From: Chloroflexota bacterium
GTDB taxonomy: Bacteria; Chloroflexota; Limnocylindria; Limnocylindrales; CSP1-4
Direction: 5' to 3'
NCBI GenBank assembly: GCA_015478725.1
Contig: JADMIG010000011.1
Span: 19,190-83,189 of the forward strand
Length of the DNA: 64,000 nt
Shown here one piece after another: positions 32,656 through 40,313 of the stretch. The notes beneath the pieces were generated by a model that worked only from the letters and a program-made list of their open reading frames with translations, was not told the DNA's origin and made no database searches. Numbering within the stretch: position 1 is the first letter of the stretch; each line of letters starts with the position of its first letter. The position numbers were made by a program, and so were the translations under genes.

Positions 32656-34274
32656 CCGGCCGCCGCCGCGGACCCGCGGAGGCCCGGATGGAACCGCACG
32701 GCGCGTCCCTTGCCGGTTCGCTTCGCCTCGTACATCGCGGCATCCGCTTCGCCGAGCAGTTCAGCTACGCTCGCCCCGGCGGTGGAGCGGTGCGCCACGC
32801 CGATCGAAATCGAGATGCTGACGGGCTGGCCGGCGAGCTCGAGCGGAAGCGCAGCGGCGGCGATCGCCCGCCTGGCGACGGCGAGCGCCTCATCGCCGGA
32901 GGCCACCTCCTCGAGCAGGAGCGCGAACTCGTCACCGCCGAGGCGGGCGACCGTGTCCGTCGGCCGGACCACCGTCCGCAACCGCTCCCCCAGGAGGACC
33001 AGGAGCCGATCGCCCCGGGCGTGGCCGAGCGTGTCGTTCACAACCTTGAAGTCATCGAGGTCGATGAACAGGACCGCGATGGTCGATTCCTTATGACGCG
33101 CAAGCCGGGTGAGGGCATGCTCGACCCGGTCGTGGAAGAGGCTGCGGTTCGCGAGGCCGGTGAGCGGATCGTGGAGCGCCCGGTGGCGGAGCTCCTGGTA
33201 GAGCCGTCCGTTCTCGATCGCCATGGCCGCCTCGAATGCGAGCGTTCGGGCGAGCGCAAGCCGCCGTTCGTCGAGCGGTCGATGTCCGGTCGCGGTCAAC
33301 TCGGCGACCCCGACCGGTCCCCCGTGGGCGACGAGCGGCAGGAGGAGCATGACGTCACGCCCGAGGGCGCGCAGCCGTTCCTGCTCGGTCGGATCGGCCT
33401 GCTCGTCCGCGGAATCGAGGACGATCCGCTCCCGGTCGTGGATGACCCGCCCGAGCATCGGCCGCTCCGCCAGCGACTCGGGGTCGGTCACCAGGGCGCG
33501 GCCAACGGGGTGCGAGCCGAATGGGGCGAGTCGGCCGGTTTCCGGCGCGAGGGCGTAGATGACGCAGTCATCGTATCCGGTGGCTTCGGCGAGATGGCGG
33601 GCGACGATCTCACCGAGCACGGCGGGCTCGGTCGTCTCGGCGAGGTCGGATGACAGCTGGAAGAGCCGGCGAAACTCGCGACTCGACGCCTTGAGTCGCT
33701 CGCTCGATCGGTAGAGGAGGAAGAGGACGACCCCGGACACCAACACGAGACCCCAGATCCGTGTGAGCGATGCGGCCAGGACCGGGACGGCCGGGTCGTC
33801 GGGGATGTATCCGGTGGCGAGCGTCGCGATCATCCCCGCCCAGGCGAGGAACATGAGCCGGCGGAGGATGCCGCCCTCGAGAATGGGTAGGGCAGCGGCG
33901 ATCGGGATCAGCAACGCCACCGCTGCAACACCGGCGACGAACGGCTGGAGGAACGCGACGACGACCGGGAGCACGATGAGCGCGGCCGCCATGGGACCGA
34001 CGACCGACGCCATCGGTCGGTGCACGAGTGCACGGCGCGAGAATGCCGCCAGCCAGATGGTGAGGGCCGCGAACAGCACGCCGACGATGACCGACCGCGG
34101 GCTCCCGAACGCAAGACCGGCGGCAACCTGCGTGACGCCAAAGGCGAAGAGGGCAACGATGAGCACATCGATCGTCCGCCCGACCTCCTCCCGCTGAGTG
34201 GCCTCATCCGGGTCGAGGGGCGTTCGCTCCAAGATCCGGACCTTCGGACGCGCTGATCGTGTGTGCGGCGTCAT
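32652..34274 (-). CDS. Membrane diguanylate cyclase with GAF domain
   Basis: 540 residues from ATG 34272-34274. N-terminal ~190 residues hold about six helices (VGRTIDVLIVALFAFGVTQVAAG onward), a short coiled linker, a GAF domain at ~220-370 and a GGDEF domain at ~385-535: DPLTGLANRSLFHDRVEHAL, FIDLDDFKVVNDTLGHARGD, RLGGDEFALLL. The active motif is intact, and RPTD five residues before it is a product-inhibition I-site. It makes cyclic-di-GMP from two GTP. First gene of the operon with the hybrid kinase and the EAL protein; stop overlaps the next start. Confidence 0.92.
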   Translation of the reverse strand: MTPHTRSARPKVRILERTPLDPDEATQREEVGRTIDVLIVALFAFGVTQVAAGLAFGSPRSVIVGVLFAALTIWLAAFSRRALVHRPMASVVGPMAAALIVLPVVVAFLQPFVAGVAAVALLIPIAAALPILEGGILRRLMFLAWAGMIATLATGYIPDDPAVPVLAASLTRIWGLVLVSGVVLFLLYRSSERLKASSREFRRLFQLSSDLAETTEPAVLGEIVARHLAEATGYDDCVIYALAPETGRLAPFGSHPVGRALVTDPESLAERPMLGRVIHDRERIVLDSADEQADPTEQERLRALGRDVMLLLPLVAHGGPVGVAELTATGHRPLDERRLALARTLAFEAAMAIENGRLYQELRHRALHDPLTGLANRSLFHDRVEHALTRLARHKESTIAVLFIDLDDFKVVNDTLGHARGDRLLVLLGERLRTVVRPTDTVARLGGDEFALLLEEVASGDEALAVARRAIAAAALPLELAGQPVSISISIGVAHRSTAGASVAELLGEADAAMYEAKRTGKGRAVRFHPGLRGSAAAAG

Positions 34275-34706
34275 GCGATCCACTCGCGCGGGCAGCCCTG
34301 GTGCGCGAGTCGGGACACTGCCCTGATGTGACCGCAAGGTTCCGTGGTCCGTCCCTCCGGAGTCGCTCGGCCGAGTGTGCGCGCACCGTCGCGGAATGGG
34401 AAGCCCGACATTCGCGAGGACAAGCGTCCCAGCGTGAGTTCCGACGGCACACCTCGGAGCTGCGCGCCACGGAGCTTCCAGAAAGCCTCCTTTCGGAGCG
34501 GGTCAGCCAGAGACTCTCCGCCGCACGAATCGGAGGCCGTCGTGCTCGACGCCGGCCGCTCCGATCGTCATGAGGCTCGCCAGCGTCTGGCCACCCGGCC
34601 CGGCCCGATTGGTCGCCGCCCCGATCTCGCCGCGACAGCCCCTCGGCCGTCCTCGGGCATCCACGGCGGGCCAACCGTCGCGACGACGGCGGTGAGACGG
34701 GCGCGC
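34275..34706. repeat. Gap containing dispersed repeat B, copy 1 (about 34490-34531)
   Basis: No supportable gene in this gap. Around 34490-34531 the blocks TTTCGGAGCGG and CTCCGCCGCACGAATC occur with a 14-base spacer. The same two blocks with the same spacer recur at about 40099-40139 inside the tRNA-Ile element. On the minus strand both give IRAAE...RSE. They look like matching ends of related elements. Confidence 0.45.
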
Positions 34707-35054
34707 CTACCGGGGTGGGGTGTAGCTCGGCCTGAACGGCTGGAGCGCGACGTTTGTCGTCGCCTCGTCTGACCTCGACCGCGACGCCACGTCGGCCCGC
34801 GCCGTGGTCTCCGGAGCGCCGAGGAAGACGAGAACCCGCCAGACGATCCAACCGCCGGTGATGGCGATCAGCGCCGTGGCGACCGGGTGTCGGTCGGTCA
34901 TGCCGACGATAGCGGCGGATGCCGGCTCGGCGTCGCGACCGACCGGCATCGCGGCCAGCTCGAGCTCGGCCGGTGGCCGCAAGCTCATGACCTGGGACAG
35001 GCCGTCGTCCCCGACGGGGAGCGGCTGCTCGGGCGCGGGTCGCGTCTCTGCCAT
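34707..35054 (-). CDS. Small single-pass membrane protein (115 aa)
   Basis: From ATG 35052-35054: a polar N-terminal half (MAETRPAPEQPLPVGDDG, PPAELELAAMPVGRD), one transmembrane helix near residues 63-82 (HPVATALIAITGGWIVWRVLVFL), and a polar tail. No family recognised. It stands alone between the cyclic-di-GMP operon and the recombinase remnant, head-to-head with the latter. Plausible by composition, unproven. Confidence 0.5.
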   Translation of the reverse strand: MAETRPAPEQPLPVGDDGLSQVMSLRPPAELELAAMPVGRDAEPASAAIVGMTDRHPVATALIAITGGWIVWRVLVFLGAPETTARADVASRSRSDEATTNVALQPFRPSYTPPR

Positions 35055-35239
35055 CGATGATCGGGGCGGGGAGGACTGCCGGGCGACCGACGTGGTCGTC
35101 GCGGCCGTGGCCAGCGCGACCATCGACCTCGGCGCGGCCACGGCCGGTTGGCGGCACCAGCGGCGGATCGACTCGCTGGCGGTGGCGGAGCCTGTTCGGG
35201 CCGCGCGATCGCGGCCTCCCGGCTCGGCGCGGCGAGGTC

Positions 35240-35886
35240 AGCCACGAGGTCGCGCCCGCTACGCCTACTACACCTGCACCACGCGCGCCAGGCGAGGGTC
35301 AGCCGCGTGCAACCAGCCGCGGCTGTCCAAGGCGGAGGTCGAGGCAGCCATCCTGGCCCAGATGACCGAGGCCTACGCGGACACGGGGTTGGTGGGTGCC
35401 GCGCTGGAGGACGCCGCGGCGGCCGGGCGAACGGCCCAGGCCGAGGCCGAGCAGGCCCGCGAGGGCCTCACGCGGGACGCGGCCGAGCTGCGCCGCAAGC
35501 TCGGGCGGTACTTCGCCGCGTTCGAGGCGGGCGAGCTCGATGCGCCGCTCGTGCAGTCGCGCCTGGCCGAGCTGCAGGCCCAGCTGGCGGCCATCGAGGC
35601 GCGCCTGGCCGAGACACCGCACCCGGAGGCAGGCTCTCCTGCCGGACCAGTCGAAGCGGCCATCGTGTCGTGGGCGCTCAGTCAGGCGCTCAGTCAGGCC
35701 CTCGGACAGGTCCTGCGGCAGGGACAGCGAGCCCGGACGAAGGCGCTCCTGCGCCTCCTCATCGGCGAGATCCGCGTCATCTCGCCAGCCGACATCCGGC
35801 CGACGTACCGGGTGCCGGCGGCGATTCGCATACCGGACGAGCTGGTAGGGGAGGGTGGACTCGAACCACCGACAGGCGGTGTATAA
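35240..35886 (+). pseudogene. Large serine recombinase, C-terminal remnant
   Basis: The recognisable part begins with RYAYYTCTTRARRGSAACNQPRLSK, the second half of a recombinase zinc beta-ribbon (the first cysteine pair is missing), then a coiled coil (AQAEAEQAREGLTRDAAELRRKLGRYFAAFEAGELD and RLAELQAQLAAIEARL) and RARTKALLRLLIGEIRV, the end seen in serine integrases. The catalytic serine domain is absent. The frame ends LVGEGGLEPPTGGV, which is translation of the tRNA-Ile-derived repeat at 35841-35887. So the gene is truncated at the 5' end and its 3' end is formed by the att sequence. Confidence 0.65.
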
Positions 35887-35887
35887 G
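35841..35887. repeat. Left attachment-site repeat (47 bp)
   Basis: Identical over 47 bases, by eye, to 45256-45302. The sequence is the 3' part of tRNA-Ile including the T-arm, variable loop and the 3' side of the anticodon stem-loop, and the encoded CCA. Only this fragment of the tRNA is present here; identity ends at 35888 (G versus A). Confidence 0.85.
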
Positions 35888-36035
35888 GCCGCCCCATAGC
35901 GTCCGCGGGCGTCCGCAGACTGTTCGTTTACGCACGAACCGGCCATTTGTTCGGGTCCCGTGACCGGGGCCGTGCGCCCCCATTGCTACCGCGGTTGCTA
36001 CCTCGATGGCCCCCGTCGACCCCCTGAATCCGCCG

Positions 36036-36089
36036 GGGCCTTGTGGTCGGGGCGGGAGGAGTAGGACCGACACTTTACGGGTGAAGGTT
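36036..36089. repeat. Dispersed repeat A, copy 2
   Basis: Related to 25589-25640 (GGTCGGGGCGGGAGGAG and CACTTTACG in the same spacing). It lies just inside the left end of the element, about 150 bases from the attachment repeat. The remaining bases 35888-36146 show no gene. Confidence 0.45.
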
Positions 36090-36146
36090 CGAACCGTCTC
36101 GCGGCGTGTCGGCTGGCGCCTGGCGACGGCAGGGTAAGGATCCTGC

Positions 36147-37183
36147 TCAGAGTGTCAGCGGAGGCACCTCGGGGAACGGCGGGAGCCGCACCGGCTCGCC
36201 GAGCAACGCGTAGAGAACGAGATGTGGCACCGCCTCCACGGCGAGGTCCATCGCCCGCTCTAGCTCGATAGCGGCATAGGAGCCCTGGCGGTCGAGCGCG
36301 GCCGCCCACTTGGCCGGGTGGTAGCGAGCAAGCATGGAAAGGCCGAAGAGCAGCGCCCACCACGTCATCAGCGGTGAAGGAGGCGGCTCCGTGCCGCTGA
36401 GCGCCGGCCGCAGCCACCGGCGACCGACCCAACGATACTGCGGCACGATCTCATCGAGCGCATCCACAGGCCGCCGCATCACGCTCCGATCGCGCAGCAA
36501 CACGGTGAGCGATTCGCCTCCGGCCGTCGGCCGCCAGATGATGTTCTCGCCACCTCCAGAGATCGGCGGCAGCCTGAAGCCTGCATGTGCCGCCGCTGGG
36601 TACCCGAGCAGCAGGTCCTTATGCGTTCTGGGGTCGTAGCCTCGTCCCGATCGAGCGCGAGGCCGATCTGGAGCCACTGCGACCCGTCCATCGAGATCCT
36701 CTCCGGGTCAGGACCTGGCAGGGGCTCGACATACAGCGCCCGCCGCCACTCGCGGCCCCGCAGCATCGGCTTGCTCAGTTCGGGAAGCGACGCCATGAGC
36801 GCGCCGAGCGCCACAGGCTGAGGAAGTCCTGGCGACCCAGTGGCAGCTGCAGCTGCCACAGTCTGGAACCAACCCCCCTCCTTCGGTGAGACTAACCACT
36901 CGAACGGATCGTCAGAACCGACATCGATCGTCAGGCCGTGCTAGAACGCCTGCTCGCTGCCGCGGCTCGCAACGATCGCACGGCCAGCCTGGCTCAGGGC
37001 ATAGAACAGGGGCAGCGGGCGGGCGGCGTAGCCCGTCGCCTCGGCGGCGTGCAACAGTTCCTCGAACTGCTGGAGAGCCGCCCGATAGGTGGCGGCGCGC
37101 TGCGCGTCGGCGGTCGCCGCGGCGGGTGGGGCAAAGAGCGACGCCCGCAGCCAGTACAGCACGTTGCTGGTCAAACCAGCCAT
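36147..37183 (-). pseudogene. YaaC-like protein, broken by a stop and a frameshift
   Basis: Reading leftward from ATG 37181-37183: MAGLTSNVLYWLRASLF, then RPLPLFYALSQAGRAIVAS, the YaaC signature region; an in-frame TAG at 36941-36943; the same frame resumes with HGLTI and DDPFEWLVSPKEGGWFQTV; near 36625-36635 the frame shifts by one base; the last part has MTWWALLFGLSMLARYHPAKWAAAL and VPHLVLYALLGEPV, the YaaC C-terminus. The combined length of about 345 residues fits the family. YaaC function is unknown. Two lesions in one gene favour real decay over a single assembly error. Confidence 0.65.
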
Positions 37184-37292
37184 GTTGCTCTTCCGCCTAC
37201 CGATGTCGCCGGCGGCTCGCGGAGGGGAAGCGGCCGTGGCGGCTGCGAGCGCTTGTGATCTGCGGCCCGTCGCCCAGGCTGAATCGGGGTCT

Positions 37293-38200
37293 TCACTGCT
37301 GTTGGTACGCCCGGCAGAGGAGGTGGCCCCAGTACTGATCGCCCGTGTCCCACACTTCGAACGGCGTCGCGGCGTTCCCGAGCCGGCCTGTGCACACGAT
37401 CGAGTCGTCGAGGGGCACGTCGGTAGCCAGTTCCCAGTTGCCACCGATAGCCAAGTGGTTGTTCTCGACCCAGTAGTCGGCGCAGATGGCCGAGGCGTCT
37501 TGGAGGACAAGGACGGCGTCGCCGTCCTTGAGGCGGACTCCGCACCACCCCGTAGCAATCGCGCCGGGTGTGCGCTGGGTCAACTGTTGCGTCGACACAG
37601 GCGATGCCCCGTTAGAGGGGGCCGGAGAGGGAGCGCTCGTTGGGATGGCGGTCGCCGCGGACGTCGCGGCCACCGATGCAGCGGCACTAGCGGGTGCCGG
37701 TGAGACCCTCGAAGCGGCGATCGATGGCGTCAGGCCCGGTGCGGGCGGGAATAACCCCGACGTCGAAGCGGACGGAGAGCCCGCACTGAGCCGCCAAGCG
37801 GTGCCAGTCCAGCGCCAGTACCACCAGCCGCCTGTAACGAAGAACGCCCCCCGCGCCTGATAGATCGGCACGCCGCCGCGCAGCAGGGTCTCCTCGATGG
37901 TGCCCCTGTCCCCGGTTACTTCTCCGCAGATACCTCCAGCGTTGCACCCTTGCCGAAGCCGTAGGCAACGTTCGCCTGCGGCGCGAAACAATCCGCGAGC
38001 GCGCAGTGGGCCTCGCCGCTGTCGACATACGTGTATGCCTGTGCGAAGTCCCCGGACAGCACAGCGCTATCGAACGCTCGCGCGGTGACTACCAGGGAGG
38101 CCTGCGGACTTGGCGGCGTCGCAGAAGCGGCAGAGCCGCACCCGGCGAGGGCCGCGAGCAGTAGGACCACGAGTGCTGTCCGGTAGCCCGCTGCAGGCAT
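37293..38200 (-). pseudogene. Secreted lipoprotein, frameshifted
   Basis: ATG 38198-38200 opens MPAAGYRTALVVLLLAALAGCGSAAS, a lipoprotein signal with lipobox LAGC. The chain runs to ATLEVSAEK then stops at 37916. In the neighbouring frame the text continues directly as EVTGDRGTIEETLLRGG, then GGWWYWRWTGTAWRLS, a Ser/Ala/Pro linker and a C-terminal domain with CGVRLKDGDAVLVLQDASAICADYWVENNHLAIGGNWEL. One base near 37915-37930 rejoins them into about 302 residues. No known family. It lies in the tRNA-Ile element beside the broken YaaC-like gene. Confidence 0.6.
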
Positions 38201-38699
38201 GCCCACGGCTCCATCGTGTGTCCGACGATAGCACGCGGGTACGTCCCGAAAGGGCTGTCTTGTCACACTTGTGCGGCGGTCTTGGCGGATCCGGGCCGGT
38301 CCATTCGGGATCGGGCCGTTCGTGCCGATGATGGTCAGCAGCCGTTCCGGCCTCGCCCAAACGGTGACCGAACGCATCCGGGGTGGACCAAAGTCCGAGG
38401 TGGGTAGGCAATGATGCCCATTGACACCGCAGAGACCGGGGGGGTATCGTCCGACACAAAGAGGCCGTAGCCCACTTGCCCCGGATCGCTGTTGCCATCG
38501 CAAGCTGAGGTAGGGGTGCTCGCCTGCCTTACAACCTCAGCGCCCCCGAACCGAGACGGTCGCGAGACAGCTCCGGGGTACGGTGGCGACGAGCGTGCGA
38601 CGACCGAAGGGGGGTGAGCCAAGGACTTTCACCATCGGTCCCTGCTGGCGCCGGTTCAAGCCGGGGGACTTCCCTGTACAAGCCGGCAAAGGAGAAACG

Positions 38700-39269
38700 A
38701 TGCCGATCTTGAAGTGGGCCCGCAGGTTGGTGATCTGTTTAGTGGCGGCGTCTATCGCGCTGCCAATCGTTGCCGCTCCGGCATTCGCCAAGACATCACC
38801 GACGCCGACGTCGGTCACGATCACGGTCGCGCTCGAGCTCGACTGCTCGTCTGTTCCGAACACGCCCGATGCGCGGAAGGCGTTGAAAGACAACGGGCTC
38901 TGCGGCTTCTCGAAGAAGGGCGGCGGGATCACGCCGTACACGACCGTCTCCGGCACCTGCGGGACTCTCAGCCTGCTCTTGTTCGACGCCGGCGGCGGCT
39001 GGATGCAATGGAAGGCCGAGATCACGTCGAGCCTTGGGCCATTCGTCTTTGCCAGCTACGGAGGCAGCTGGAACAACTGGTGGGGAGGGTTTGGTCCGGT
39101 CGGCCGCAGCTACGGCCCGGGCTTGACCTCGGATTGGCTCGACATCTTCGGGATCCTCACCGCGCCGGGCTATGTCACCGGGCAGATCAACTGGGCCCAG
39201 GACACCCTGTGGTGGGGAGGAACCTGCAGGAACGACGCCGTGGTGGGAGCTTCGACCAACGTGACCTAA
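38700..39269 (+). CDS. Secreted protein of unknown function (189 aa)
   Basis: ATG 38700 preceded by AAAGGAG. A Sec signal peptide (MPILKWARRLVICLVAASIA...APAFA, cleavage after AFA near residue 30) is followed by a domain with four cysteines (DCSS, GLCGF, GTCGT, GTCRND) and many aromatic and glycine residues (WMQWKAE, SWNNWWGG, DTLWWGG). No family recognised. Cysteines and aromatics suggest a disulfide-stabilised exported beta protein. First of two rightward cargo genes in the element. Confidence 0.7.
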   Translation: MPILKWARRLVICLVAASIALPIVAAPAFAKTSPTPTSVTITVALELDCSSVPNTPDARKALKDNGLCGFSKKGGGITPYTTVSGTCGTLSLLLFDAGGGWMQWKAEITSSLGPFVFASYGGSWNNWWGGFGPVGRSYGPGLTSDWLDIFGILTAPGYVTGQINWAQDTLWWGGTCRNDAVVGASTNVT

Positions 39270-39275
39270 CTCACA
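39260..39275. promoter_or_regulatory. Crp-like palindrome, site 6 (inside the element)
   Basis: CGTGA-CCTAAC-TCACA, whose complement TGTGA-GTTAGG-TCACG is a full match to the motif. It overlaps the end of the secreted-protein gene and lies 73 bases before the next start (39349). It would connect this cargo gene to the host Crp-type regulator. Confidence 0.45.
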
Positions 39276-39348
39276 TACCACGGGCTTTCTGCCATCGGCT
39301 GGCACCCGTCTCTCTGGGAAGCCGGCCGAGGCTCAATATGGTGCATCC

Positions 39349-39984
39349 ATGTGGCACTGGACGGAGGCATACAGCCAAGCCGCCGGGTTCGCGACCTGGG
39401 TCCTGAAACGAGATGGGCTCAGAGTCCCCCCGTTCGACGTGCACCCACCGGGCGACCGTGTCCTGCGGTCGCTTGGGCTTGACGAGGCCGCCTGGGGCGC
39501 GTGGATCGAGGCAATCGTGCGGGCCGAGGATCGATCCGCCGAGGCGATGTCAGCGATCGACCTCCGCCTGATCACGCCGCGTGAGCGGCGTGATCTCAAG
39601 GAGCTCTACGACCGGTGCAGTCCGGTCGCGTCCTGGGTCGGCGACGCGCACATCCTGAGCACGCTCGAGGGCCTTTGGGGAACATATCAGCCTATCGGCG
39701 AGGCTTGGGCGCGGACGATATCGTCCACCAGGCGGCACTCCCGCATCTCGGCTGGCCAGGAGCGGCGGCTGTGGCGCCAGTTGCAACCGTTTCACGACCG
39801 GCTGCCGACGCTGCACGTGTACCTCGTCGACTATGTGCAACTCGTCGCCTTGCCCATTCCGCCGATCTCCTGCGTGGTCGGCATCGGCGCGCCCGATCCT
39901 GAAGGCCGCGCCTACGTCGACCTTGTCACCGCGGCGGCCGGCGAACTCGCGACCATCCAACGAAGGGGCGCTTCGACCTCTTAG
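39349..39984 (+). CDS. Hypothetical cargo protein (211 aa)
   Basis: Begins MWHWTEAYSQAAGFATWVLKRDGLRVPPFDVHPPGD. Soluble, with helical and charged middle (ITPRERRDLKELYDRC) and a hydrophobic but not membrane-like stretch (YLVDYVQLVALPIPPISCVVGIG). No domain recognised. Base composition fits the element. A Crp-like palindrome lies just upstream. It follows the secreted-protein gene by about 80 bases and could be co-transcribed. Confidence 0.65.
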   Translation: MWHWTEAYSQAAGFATWVLKRDGLRVPPFDVHPPGDRVLRSLGLDEAAWGAWIEAIVRAEDRSAEAMSAIDLRLITPRERRDLKELYDRCSPVASWVGDAHILSTLEGLWGTYQPIGEAWARTISSTRRHSRISAGQERRLWRQLQPFHDRLPTLHVYLVDYVQLVALPIPPISCVVGIGAPDPEGRAYVDLVTAAAGELATIQRRGASTS

Positions 39985-40313
39985 GGCTCCTGCGGCGCAC
40001 CGGCTGCTCGTGTGCGCCGACGCCGGCGGGTCCAACCGGGTCCGAAAGCCCAAGCACCATGCGTGCACGGTGCCATCCGCCTCCGAAAAAGACCTCATTT
40101 CGGAGCGGTTCGAGCGGGTTTCCTCCGCCGCACGAATCAGGGGCCGGATCGGAGGTCCCTTTTTGGGACGGCCACTCCGGGGTCACCATCGTCGAGGACG
40201 CGGGAGACAAGGTGCAACGGTGAGCCCGCCAGATTCGGCCCCTGCCGCGCCGGACGATGGCGGGTGGACGTGTCGCGGTCCTGACGGCGCGGGGCGCCCG
40301 TCGGAGGCCGTGC
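39985..40313. repeat. Gap containing dispersed repeat B, copy 2 (about 40099-40139)
   Basis: Holds TTTCGGAGCGG and CTCCGCCGCACGAATC with a 14-base spacer, matching the copy near 34490-34531. An imperfect hairpin around CTCCGAAAAAGACC and TTTCGGAG lies within it. Otherwise no gene is supportable between the convergent ends of the hypothetical and ATPase genes. Confidence 0.45.

Noticed and set aside
30091..33096. A 1001-codon open frame on the plus strand
   Set aside because: Antisense to the kinase, EAL and GGDEF genes; its internal repetition merely mirrors the duplicated PAS. No protein motif.
34804..35239. Long upstream start for the serine recombinase remnant
   Set aside because: Sequence before about 35240 has no recombinase similarity and is antisense to the small membrane protein; the homologous part begins at the zinc ribbon.
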